From Symbiodinium natans (Eukaryota > Sar > Dinophyceae > Suessiales > Symbiodiniaceae): DNA of 11,000 bases. Location of the stretch: the NCBI GenBank assembly GCA_905221605.1, contig CAJNDS010002347.1, positions 64,001-75,000 on the forward strand. The letters are read 5' to 3'. Shown here piece after piece: positions 1 to 8,876 of this stretch (positions are counted from its first letter, which is position 1; every line of letters begins with the position of its first letter). The notes beneath the pieces were generated by a model. It did not search any database, had not been told where the DNA came from, and was given only the letters and a program-made list of their open reading frames with translations. A program made the translations under genes and the position numbers.

Positions 1-571
1 TGACCTCACAGAAAGAACACAGGGCGTGACATACACAGGTGTTGACCTTGGAGAAAAAACACAGGGCGTGACATACACGGGTCTTGACCTCACAGAAAGA
101 ACACAGGGCGTGACATACACAGGTGTTGACCTTGGAGAAAAAACACAGGGCGTGACATACACGGGTCTTGACCTCACAGAAAGAACACAGGGCGTGACAT
201 GCACAGGTGTTGACCTTGGAGCAAAAACACAGGGCGTCACATACACGGGTCTTGACCTCACAGAAAGAACACAGGGCGTGACATACACAGGTGTTGACCT
301 CACAGAAAAAACACAGGGCGTGACATACACGGGTCTTGACCTCACAGAAAAAACACAGGGCGTGACATACACGGGTCTTGACCTCACAGAAAAACATACA
401 GGGCGTGACATACACAGGTCTTGACCTCACAGAAAAAACACAGGACGTGACATACACAGGTGTTGACCTCACAGAAAAAACACAGGGCGTGACATACACG
501 GGTCTTGACCTCACAGAAAAACACAGGGCGTGACATACACGGGTCTTGACCTCACAGAAAAAACACAAGGC

Positions 572-605
572 GTGATATATACGGGTCACAGAAAAGACAC
601 AGGGC
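572..605 (+). repeat. 34-bp deletion-derived array unit, copy 1
   Basis: A unit GTGATATATACGGGTCACAG followed by AAAAGACACAGGGC. Compared with unit A it lacks the 8 bases CTTGACCT and has ATATAT in place of ACATAC. It is preceded by CACAAGGC and followed by an A unit and then a CCTAACAG variant, a module that recurs. Confidence 0.9.
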
Positions 606-2190
606 GTGACATACACGGGTCTTGACCTCACAGAAAAAACACAGGGCGTGACATACACGGGTCTTGACCTAACAGAAAGAAAACAGGGCGTGACATACAC
701 GGGTTTTGACCTCACAGAAAAAACACAGGGCGTGACATACACAGGTGTTGACCTTGGAGAAAAAGCACAGGGCGTGACATACACGGGTCTTGACCTCACA
801 GAAAGAACACGGGGCGTGACATACACAGGTGTTGACCTTAGAGAAAAACACAGGATGTGCCATACACGGTCTTGACCTCACAGAAAGAACGCAGGGCGTG
901 ACATACACGGGTCTTGACCTCACAGAAAAGACACAGGGCGTAACATACACGGGTCTTGACCTCACGGAAAGAAGACAGGGCGTGACATACACAGGTGTTG
1001 ACCCTGGAGAAAAAACACAGGGCATGACAAACACGGTCTTGACCTCACAGAAAGAACACAGGGTGTGACATACACAGGTGTTAACCTTAGAGAAAAACAC
1101 AGGGCGTGACATACACGGGTTTTGACCTCACAGAAAGAACACAGGGCGTGACATACACAGGTGTTGACCTTAGAGAAAATCACAGGGCGTGACATACACG
1201 GGTGTTGAGCTTAGAGAAAAACACAGGGCGTGACATACACGGGTCTTGATCTCACAGAAAGAACACAGGGTGTGACATACACAGGTGTTGACCTTAGAGA
1301 AAAACACAGGGCGTGACATACACGGGTTTTGACCTCACAGAAAGAACACAGGGCGTGACATACACAGGTGTTGACCTTAGAGAAAAACACAGGGCGCGAC
1401 ATACACAGGTCTTGACCTCATACAAAGAACACAGGGCGTGACATACACAGGTGTTGACCTTGGAGAAAAAACACAGAGCGTGACATACAAGAGTCTTGAC
1501 CTCACAGAAAGAACACAGGGCGTGACATACACAGGTCTTGACCTTGGCGAAAAAACACAGGGCGTGACATGCACGGGTCTTGACCTCACAGAAAGAACAC
1601 AGGGCAGGGCGTGACATACACAGGTGTTGACCTTGGAGACAAAACACAGGGCGTGACACACACGGGTCTTGACCTCACAGAACACAGCGCGTGACATGCA
1701 CAGGTGTTGACCTTGGAGAAAAAACACAGGGCGTCACATACACGGGTCTTGACCTCACAGAAAGAACACAGGGCGTGACATACACAGGTGTTGACCTCAC
1801 AGACAAAACACAGGGCGTGACATACACGGGTCTTGACCTCACAGAACAAACACAGGGCGTGACATACACGGGTCTTGACCTCACAGAAAAACACAGGGCG
1901 TGACATACACAGGTCTTGACCTCACAGAAAAAACACAGGGCGTGACATACACGGGTCTTGACCTAACAGAAAGAAAACAGGGCGTGACATACACGGGTCT
2001 TGACCTCACAGAAAAAACACAGGGCGTGACATACACAGGTGTTGACCTCACAGAACAAACGCAGGGCGTGACATACACGGGTCTTGACCTCACAGAAAAA
2101 CACAGGGCGTGACATACACGGGTCTTGACCTCACAGAAAAACACACGGCGTGACATACACGGGTCTTGACCTCACAGAAAAACACAAGGC

Positions 2191-2224
2191 GTGATATTTA
2201 CGGGTCACAGAAAAGACACAGGGC
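2191..2224 (+). repeat. 34-bp deletion-derived array unit, copy 2
   Basis: Same 8-bp deletion and AAAAGACACAGGGC ending, with ATATTTA in place of ATATATA. It is preceded by CACAAGGC. Confidence 0.9.
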
Positions 2225-2989
2225 GTGAGATACACGGGTCTTGACCTCACAGAAAAAACACAGGGCGTGACATACACAGGTGTTGACCTTAGAGAAATAC
2301 ACAGGGCGTCAAATACACGGGTCTTGACCTCACAGAAAGAACACAAGGCGTGACATACACAGGTGTTGACCTTAGAGAAAAACACAGGGCGTGACATACA
2401 CGGGTCTTGACCTACAGAAAGAACACAGGGCGTGACATACACGGGTCTTGACCTCACAGAAAAAAAACACAGGGCGTGACATACACGGGTCTTGACCTCA
2501 CAGAAAGAACACAGGGCGTGACATACACAGGTGTTGACCTTGGAGAAAAAACACAGGGCGTGACATACACGGGTCTTGACCTCACAGAAAGACACAGGAC
2601 GTGTGACATACACGGGTCTTGACCTCACAGAAAGAACACAGGGCGTGACATACACAGGTGTTGACCTTAGAGAAAAACACAGGGCGTGACATACACGGGT
2701 CTTGACCTCACAGAAAGAACACAGGGCGTGACATACACAGGTCTTGACCTTGGAGAAAAAACACAGGGCGTGACATACACGGGTCTTGACCTCACAGAAA
2801 GAACACAGAGCGTGACATACACAGGTGTTGACCTTGGAGAAAAAACACAGGGCGTGACATACACGGGTCTTGACCTCACAGAAAGAACACAGGGCGTGAC
2901 ATACACAGGTGTTGACCTTGGAGAAAAAACACAGGGCGTGACATACACGGGTCTTGACCTCACAGAAAGAACACAGGGCGTGACATACA

Positions 2990-3226
2990 CAGGTGTTGAC
3001 CTTGGAGAAAAAACACAGGGCGTGACATACACGGGTCTTGACCTCACAGAAAGAACACAGGGCGTGACATACACAGGTCTTGACGTAAGAGAAAAAACAC
3101 AGGGCGTGACATACACAGGTCTTGACCTCACAGAAAGAACGCAGGACGTGACATGCACAGGTGTTGACCTTGGAGAAAAAACACAGGGCTTGACATACAC
3201 GGGTCTTGACCTCACAGAAAGAACAC
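2990..3226 (+). repeat. segmental duplication within the array, pair 1 copy 1
   Basis: This 237-bp block is identical to 4042-4278 (offset 1052 bp) and includes rare variants CTTGACGTAAGAG, AACGCAGGACGTG and CAGGGCTTGACA. Beyond the exact block, similarity at nearly the same offset continues rightwards (shared GAAAAACCACAGGGC at about 3386 and 4437). The whole duplicated segment is therefore probably about 600 bp with later small changes. Confidence 0.9.
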
Positions 3227-3650
3227 AGGGCGTGACATATACAGGTGTTGACCTTGGAGAAAAAACACAGGGCGTGACATACACGGGTCTTGACCTCACA
3301 GAAAAAACACAGGGCGTGACATACACGGGTCTTGACCTCACAGAAAGAACACGGGGCGTGACATACACAGGTGTTGACCTTAGAGAAAAACCACAGGGCG
3401 TGACATACACGGGTCTTGACCTCACAGAAAAAAACACAGGGCGTGACATACACGGGTCTTGACCTCACAGAAAAAAAACACAGGGCGTGACATACACAGG
3501 TCTTGACCTCACAGAAAAAACACAGGGCGTGACATACACGGGTCTTGACCTCACAGAAAAAACACAGGGCGTGACATACACGGGTCTTGACCTCACAGAA
3601 AAAACACAGGGCGTGACATACGCAGGTGTTGACCTTAGAGAAAAACACGG

Positions 3651-3887
3651 GGGCGTGACATACACGGGTCTTGACCTCACAGAAAGAACACAGGGTGTGA
3701 CATACACAGGTGTTGAACTTAGAGAAAAACACGGGGCGTGACATACACGGGTCTTGACCTCACAGAAAGAACACCGGGCAAGACATACACAGGTATTGAC
3801 CTTGGAGAAAAAACACAGGGCGTGACATACACGGGTCTTGACCTCACAGAAAGAACACAGGGCGTGACATACACAGGTGTTGACCTT
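3651..3887 (+). repeat. segmental duplication within the array, pair 2 copy 1
   Basis: This block is identical to 5175-5411 (offset 1524 bp). It carries the rare variants CAGGGTGTGACA, TGTTGAACTTAGAG, CACCGGGCAAGACA and AGGTATTGACC in the same order. The last two also occur near 4276-4304 and 5755-5782, so this variant set has spread to at least four places. Confidence 0.9.
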
Positions 3888-4041
3888 AGAGAAAAACACG
3901 GGGGCGTGGCGTACACGGGTCTTGACCTCACAGAAAAAACACAGGGCGTGACATGCACAGGTGTTGACCTTGGAGAAAAAACACAGGACGTGACATACAC
4001 GGGCCTTGATCTCACAGAGACAACACAGGGCGTGACATACC

Positions 4042-4278
4042 CAGGTGTTGACCTTGGAGAAAAAACACAGGGCGTGACATACACGGGTCTTGACCTCACA
4101 GAAAGAACACAGGGCGTGACATACACAGGTCTTGACGTAAGAGAAAAAACACAGGGCGTGACATACACAGGTCTTGACCTCACAGAAAGAACGCAGGACG
4201 TGACATGCACAGGTGTTGACCTTGGAGAAAAAACACAGGGCTTGACATACACGGGTCTTGACCTCACAGAAAGAACAC
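4042..4278 (+). repeat. segmental duplication within the array, pair 1 copy 2
   Basis: Second copy of 2990-3226, identical over 237 bp. It ends where the right neighbour changes to ACACCGGGCAAGACATAC, a variant that also marks the other duplicated family in this array. Confidence 0.9.
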
Positions 4279-4661
4279 CGGGCAAGACATACACAGGTAT
4301 TGACCTTGGAGAAAAACACAGGGCGTGACATACACGGGTCTTGACCTCACAGAAAAAACACAGGGCGTGACATACACGGGTCTTGACCTCACAGAAAGAA
4401 CACGGGGCGTGACATACACAGGTGTTGACCTTAGAGAAAAACCACAGGGCGTGACATACACGGGTCTTGACCTCACAGAAAAAAAACACAGGGCGTGACA
4501 TACACGGGTCTTGACCTCACAGAAAAAACACAGGGCGTGACATACACAGGTCTTGACCTCACAGAAAAACACAGGGCGTGACATACACGGGTCTTGACCT
4601 CACAGAAAAAACACAGGGAGTGACATACACGGGTCTTGACCTCACAGAAAAAACACAAGGC

Positions 4662-4695
4662 GTGATATATACGGATCACAGAAAAGACACAGGGC
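4662..4695 (+). repeat. 34-bp deletion-derived array unit, copy 3
   Basis: Same unit with ACGGATCACAG. It is followed by an A unit and then a CCTAACAG unit that is itself broken near 4770, where AGAACGAAAAAA joins directly to CTTGACCTCAC. Confidence 0.9.
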
Positions 4696-5174
4696 GTGAC
4701 ATACACGGGTCTTGACCTCACAGAAAAAACACAGGGCGTGACATACACGGGTCTTGACCTAACAGAACGAAAAAACTTGACCTCACAGAAAGAACACAGG
4801 GCGTGACATACACAGGTGTTGACCTTAGAGAAAAACACAGGGCGTGAATACACAGGTCTTGACCTCACAGAAAGAACGCAGGGCGTGACATACACAGGTC
4901 TTGACCTAAGAGCAAAAACACAGGGCGTGACATACACGGGTCTTGACCTCACAGAAAGAACACAGAGCGTGACATACACAGGCGTTGACCTAAGAGAAAA
5001 CACACAGGGCGTGACGTACACGGGTGTTGACCTCACAGAAAGAACACCGGGCGTGACATACACAGGTGTTGACCTTGGAGAAAAAACACAGGGCGTGACA
5101 TACACGGGTCTTGACCTGACAGAAAGAACACCGGGCTTGACATACACAGGTGTTGACCTTGGAGAAAAAACACA

Positions 5175-5411
5175 GGGCGTGACATACACGGGTCTTGACC
5201 TCACAGAAAGAACACAGGGTGTGACATACACAGGTGTTGAACTTAGAGAAAAACACGGGGCGTGACATACACGGGTCTTGACCTCACAGAAAGAACACCG
5301 GGCAAGACATACACAGGTATTGACCTTGGAGAAAAAACACAGGGCGTGACATACACGGGTCTTGACCTCACAGAAAGAACACAGGGCGTGACATACACAG
5401 GTGTTGACCTT
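5175..5411 (+). repeat. segmental duplication within the array, pair 2 copy 2
   Basis: Second copy of 3651-3887. The match breaks on the right where CCTTAGAG in copy 1 is CCTTGGAG here. Confidence 0.9.
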
Positions 5412-6331
5412 GGAGAAAAACACAGGGCGTGACATACACGGGTCTTGACCTCACAGAAAGAACACAGGGCGTGACATACACAGGTGTTGACCTTAGAGAA
5501 AAACACGGGCGTGACATACACGGGTCTTGACCTCACAGAAAGAACACAGGGCGTGACATGCACAGGTGTTGACCTTGGAGAAAAAACACAGGGCGTGACA
5601 TACACGGGTCTGACCTTGGAGAAAAAACACAGGGCGCGACATACACAGGTCTTGACCTCACAGAAAAAGCACAGGGCGTGACATACACGGGTCTTGACCT
5701 CACAGAAAAAAAACAGGGCGTGACATACACGGGTCTTGACCTCACAGAAAGAACACCGGGCAAGACATACACAGGTATTGACCTTGGAGAAAAAACACAG
5801 GGCGTGACATACACAGGTGTTGGGAGAAAAATCACAGGGCGTGACATAAACAGGTCTTGACCTCACAGAAAGAACACAGGACGTGTGACATACACGGGTC
5901 TTGACCTCACAGAAAGAACACAGGGCGTGACATACACAGGTGTTGACCTTGGAGAAAAAACACAGGGCGTGACATACACGGGTCTTGACCTCACAGAAAG
6001 AACACAGGGCGTGACATACACAGGTGTTGACCTTAGAGAAAAAACACAGGGCGTGACATACACGGGTCTTGACCTCACAGAAAGAACACAGGGCGTGACA
6101 TACACAGGTGTTGACCTTGGAGAAAAAGCACAGGGCGTGACATACACAGGTCTTGACCTCACAGAACATACACGGGTCTTGACCTCACAGAACAAAAACA
6201 CAGGGCGTGACACACACGGGTCTTGACCTCAAAGAAAAAACACAGGGCGTGACATACACGGGTCTTGACCTCACAGAAAAAACACAAGGCGTGACATACA
6301 CGGGTCTTGACCTCACAGAAAAAACACAAGG

Positions 6332-6368
6332 CGTGACACATAGACGGGTCACAGAAAAGACACAGGGC
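6332..6368 (+). repeat. deletion-derived array unit, copy 4 (37 bp)
   Basis: Diverged copy: GTGACACATAGACGGGTCAC followed by AGAAAAGACACAGGGC. It has the same 8-bp deletion plus 3 extra bases, and is preceded by CACAAGGC. Confidence 0.85.
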
Positions 6369-7335
6369 GTGACATACACGGGTCTTGACCTCACAGAAAA
6401 AACACAGGGCGTGACATACACGGGTCTTGACCTCACAGAAAAACAGGGCGTGACATACACGGGTTTTGACCTCACAGAAAAAACACAGGGCGTGACATAC
6501 ACGGGTCTTGACCTAACAGAAAGAAACAGGGCGTGACATACACGGGTCTTGACCTACAGAAAGAACACAGGGCGTGACATACACAGGTGTTGACCTTGGA
6601 GAAAAAAAACACAGGGCGTGACATACACGGGTCTTGACCTCACAGAAAGAACACAGGGCGTGACATACACAGGTCTTGACCTTGGAGAAAAAACACAGGG
6701 CTTGACATACACGGGTCTTGACCTCACAGAAAGAACACAGGGCGTGACATACACAGGTGTTGACCTTGGAGAAAAAAAACAGGGCGTGACATACACGGGT
6801 CTTGACCTCACAGAAAGGACACAGGGCGTGACATACACAGGTGTTGACCTTGGAGAAAAAAAACACAGGGCGTGACATACACGGGTCTTGACCTCACAGA
6901 AAGAACACAGGGCGTGACATACACAGGTCTTGACCTAAGAGCAAAAACACAGGGCGTCACATACACGGGTCTTGACCTCACAGAAAAAACACAGGGCGTG
7001 ACATACACGGGTCTTGACCTCACAGAAAGAACACAGGGCGTGACATACACAGGTGTTGACCTTGGAGAAAAACACAGGGCGTGACATACACGGGTCTTGA
7101 CCTCACAGAAAGAACACAGGGCGTGACATATGACAGGTGTTGACCTTAGAGAAAAAACACAGGGCGTGACATACACGGGTCTTGACCTCACAGAAAGAAC
7201 ACAGGGCGTGACCTACACAGGTGTTGCCCTTGGAGAAAAAACACAGGGCGTGACATACACGGGTCTTGACCTCACAGAAAGAACACAGGACGTCTGACAT
7301 ACACGGGTCTTGACCTCACAGACAAAACACAAGGC

Positions 7336-7369
7336 GTGATATATACGGGTCACAGAAAAGACACAGGGC
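7336..7369 (+). repeat. 34-bp deletion-derived array unit, copy 5
   Basis: Identical in sequence to copy 1. It is followed by an A unit and a CCTAACAGAAAGAAACAGGG unit, again matching the module around copy 1. Confidence 0.9.
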
Positions 7370-7953
7370 GTGACATACACGGGTCTTGACCTCACAGAAA
7401 AAACACAGGGCGTGACATACACGGGTCTTGACCTAACAGAAAGAAACAGGGCGTGACATACACGGGTCTTGACCTCACAGAAAAAACACAGGGCGTGACA
7501 TACACAGGTGTTGACCTCACAGAAATGAACACAGGGCGTGACATACACGGGTCTTTACCTCACAGAAAGAACACAGGGCGTGACATACACAGGTGTTGAC
7601 CTTGCAGAAAAAACACAGGGCGTGACACACACGGGTCTTGACCTCTCAGAAAGAACACAGGGCGTGACATACACAGGTGTTGACCTTAGAGAAAAACACA
7701 GGGCGTGACATACACGGGTCTTGACCTCACAGAAAGAACACAGGGCGTGACATACACAGTTGTTGACCTTGGAGAAAAAACACAGGGCGTGACACACACA
7801 GGTCTTGACCTCACAGAAAAAACACAGGGCGTGACATACACGGGTCTTGACCTCACAGAAAGAACACAGGGCGTGACACACACAGGTGTTGACCTTAGAG
7901 AAAAAACACAGGGCTTGGCGTGACATACACGGGTCTTGACCTCACAGAAAGAA

Positions 7954-7961
7954 CACAGGAC
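7954..7961. repeat. target-site duplication, left copy
   Basis: The 8-bp sequence CACAGGAC lies directly before the transposon end and is repeated directly after the other end. It is part of a minisatellite unit of the GGACGTG variant. A ninth base (A) could also be counted, but the 8-bp reading makes the two element ends symmetrical (TTAGT and ACTAA). Confidence 0.93.
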
Positions 7962-7985
7962 TTAGTGGGTGCATGGGCCTCTTTA
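7962..7985 (+). repeat. MITE terminal inverted repeat, left
   Basis: These 24 bp match the reverse complement of 8397-8420 except at positions 6 (G against A) and 12 (A against G). After a short offset both sides also share TGGGCAT, so similarity continues weakly inward. Confidence 0.93.
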
Positions 7986-8081
7986 TGGGCATGGGTCTGT
8001 TGGGACCTATTTCATGCGTCCGGACTATATATAAAGTTCCCCCGAACTATTTTGTAAAACTGGCCGAACTATTTATACATC

Positions 8082-8110
8082 GTCCGGAACCGCTCGGAAC
8101 CGTTCTGGAC
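8082..8110 (+). repeat. internal perfect inverted repeat of the MITE, left arm
   Basis: These 29 bp, starting GTCCGGAACCGCTCGG and ending TTCTGGAC, are the exact reverse complement of 8251-8279. The arms enclose 140 bp. Transcribed or single-stranded, they would form a 29-bp perfect stem. Confidence 0.92.
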
Positions 8111-8119
8111 TGTTTATAA
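8085..8119 (+). repeat. MITE internal direct repeat, copy 1
   Basis: A 35-bp segment (CGGAACCGCTCGGAACCG at its start, TTTATAA at its end) recurs at 8198-8232 with about four mismatches and an offset of 113 bp. The CGAACTATTT core of its second copy also occurs near 8043 and 8064. Such repeats inside the ends of DNA transposons often serve as transposase binding sites; that role is inferred here. Confidence 0.85.
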
Positions 8120-8197
8120 CCGCGCTGCGAGACACCATCGCCGACCATCGCTCAAATCAAAGCAGCAACAATAGCCCCACAGTGGTTATAAGTCGCT

Positions 8198-8232
8198 CGG
8201 AACCGCTCGGAACCGTTCCGAACTATTTATAA
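8198..8232 (+). repeat. MITE internal direct repeat, copy 2
   Basis: Second copy of the 35-bp repeat at 8085-8119. It differs mainly around CCGAACTA against TGGACTGT. It lies between the two arms of the 29-bp inverted repeat. Confidence 0.85.
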
Positions 8233-8250
8233 ACGTCGGGTTCATATATG

Positions 8251-8279
8251 GTCCAGAACGGTTCCGAGCGGTTCCGGAC
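8251..8279 (-). repeat. internal perfect inverted repeat of the MITE, right arm
   Basis: Exact reverse complement of 8082-8110 over 29 bp. The next base on either side does not pair, so the stem is exactly 29 bp. Confidence 0.92.
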
Positions 8280-8396
8280 TATCTGGAACGATTTCGAATC
8301 ATCTGCTGGAGAATTTATATATAGTTCTGAGAACTTTTATATATAGATCGAGGAATATTATATATAGTTCCTGCACCGGGCGGGATGCCCAACAGG

Positions 8397-8420
8397 TAAA
8401 GAGGCCCACGCACCTACTAA
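8397..8420 (-). repeat. MITE terminal inverted repeat, right
   Basis: Right 24-bp terminal repeat. Its reverse complement begins TTAGTAGGTGCGTGGGCC and pairs with the left end at 22 of 24 positions. Confidence 0.93.
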
Positions 8421-8428
8421 CACAGGAC
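8421..8428. repeat. target-site duplication, right copy
   Basis: CACAGGAC again, identical to 7954-7961. The array resumes immediately after it with GTGTGACATACAC. Confidence 0.93.
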
Positions 8429-8876
8429 GTGTGACATACACGGGTCTTGACCTCACAGAAAGAACACAGGGCGTGACATACACAGGTGTTGACCTTGGAG
8501 AAAAAACACAGGGCGTGACATACACGGGTCTTGACCTCACAGAAAGAACAAAGGGCGTGACTTACACAGGTCTTGACCTCACAGAAAAAACGCAAGGCGT
8601 GACATACACGGGTCTTGACCTCACAGAAAAAACACAGGGCGTGACATACACAGGTGTTGACCTAAGGGTCTTGACCTCACAGAAAGAACACCGGGCGTGA
8701 CATACACAGGTGTTGACGTTGGAGAAAAAACACGGGGCGTGACATACACGGGTCTTGATCTCACAAAAAGAACACAGGGCGTGACATACACGGGTCTTGA
8801 CCTCACAGAAAGAACACAGGGCGTGACATACACAGGTGTTGACCTTGCAGAAAAAACACATGGCGTGACATACACC
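8429..8876. repeat. 42-bp minisatellite array, right part and array end
   Basis: About ten to eleven further units of the same array follow the transposon. The last full unit is a type B variant with CTTGCAG and CACATGGC. A final partial unit, GTGACATACAC at 8865-8875, runs into unrelated sequence (CGGCTTGCCC). One shortened unit lies near 8660, where a B unit breaks at CCTAAG and joins an A unit at GGTCTTGACC. The first 122 bp (8429-8550) are identical to 5883-6004. Confidence 0.96.

Larger units (their letters stand above)
1..7961. repeat. 42-bp minisatellite array, left part (truncated at window edge)
   Basis: The segment is an uninterrupted head-to-tail array of a unit close to 42 bp, about 190 copies, starting mid-unit at base 1. 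A clean type A unit is 2686-2727: it begins GTGACATACACGGGTCTTG and continues through CCTCACAGAAAGAACACAGG. A clean type B unit is 2896-2937, with ACAGGTGTTGACCTTGGAG in the middle and an A-run before CACAGGGC. The two types alternate as an 84-bp dimer over long stretches (for example about 2780-3060). Intermediate types occur, such as CTTAGAG or CTAAGAG in place of CTTGGAG. Most length variants come from the A-run (five to eight As) and from a few internal deletions. The plus strand of unit A has 14 A, 6 T, 11 G and 11 C, a clear A-over-T strand bias. I see no conserved reading frame, so this is treated as satellite DNA and not as coding. Confidence 0.98.
7962..8420. mobile_element. 459-bp non-autonomous DNA transposon (MITE), hAT-like by target-site length
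   Basis: A 459-bp stretch unrelated to the minisatellite interrupts the array. It begins TTAGTGGGTG and ends CACCTACTAA. The outer 24 bp on each side are inverted repeats matching at 22 of 24 positions. It is flanked by perfect 8-bp direct repeats CACAGGAC. The interior has no open frame of useful length and no transposase-like sequence, so the element must have been mobilised in trans. It contains AT-rich subterminal motifs (TATATATAGTTC-like on the right, CTATATATAAAGTTC on the left) and a block of GGAACCGCTCGGAACCG-type repeats that can fold back. An 8-bp duplication is typical of hAT and P superfamilies. The termini do not match the hAT YARNG start exactly (TAGTG occurs one base in), so the superfamily is an inference. 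The near-perfect ends and perfect duplication point to a fairly recent insertion. Confidence 0.93.

Noticed and set aside
26-424. Forward 14-residue repeat protein (TYTGLDLTERTQGV type)
   Set aside because: Only one forward frame of the unit is open, and it is broken repeatedly by indels along the array. A real repeat protein gene would keep indels in multiples of three.
2131-3744. 537-codon Cys-rich minus-strand open frame (and the many other array frames on both strands)
   Set aside because: It starts and ends inside repeat units and switches reading register at 1-bp A-run changes. It exists only because the 42-bp unit lacks stops in several reverse frames. No frame is conserved through the array.
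2131-3744. Metal-binding or zinc-finger repeat protein from the C-x-C-H pattern
   Set aside because: The Cys/His spacing is an echo of the unit read in a reverse frame and is lost whenever the frame toggles. No other evidence of coding.
7962-8420. Retroelement such as a SINE or solo LTR
   Set aside because: The ends are inverted repeats of 24 bp with an 8-bp target duplication. There is no poly(A) tail, no RNA polymerase III box pair that I can see, and no TG...CA termini.
1-8876. CRISPR array
   Set aside because: There are no unique spacers between identical repeats. The units are directly adjacent and differ only by scattered variants, and the surroundings are eukaryotic-type DNA.
1-8876. 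Telomeric or rDNA spacer repeat
   Set aside because: The 42-bp unit has no telomere-type G-rich hexamer/heptamer repeat, and no rRNA sequence is adjacent in the window.
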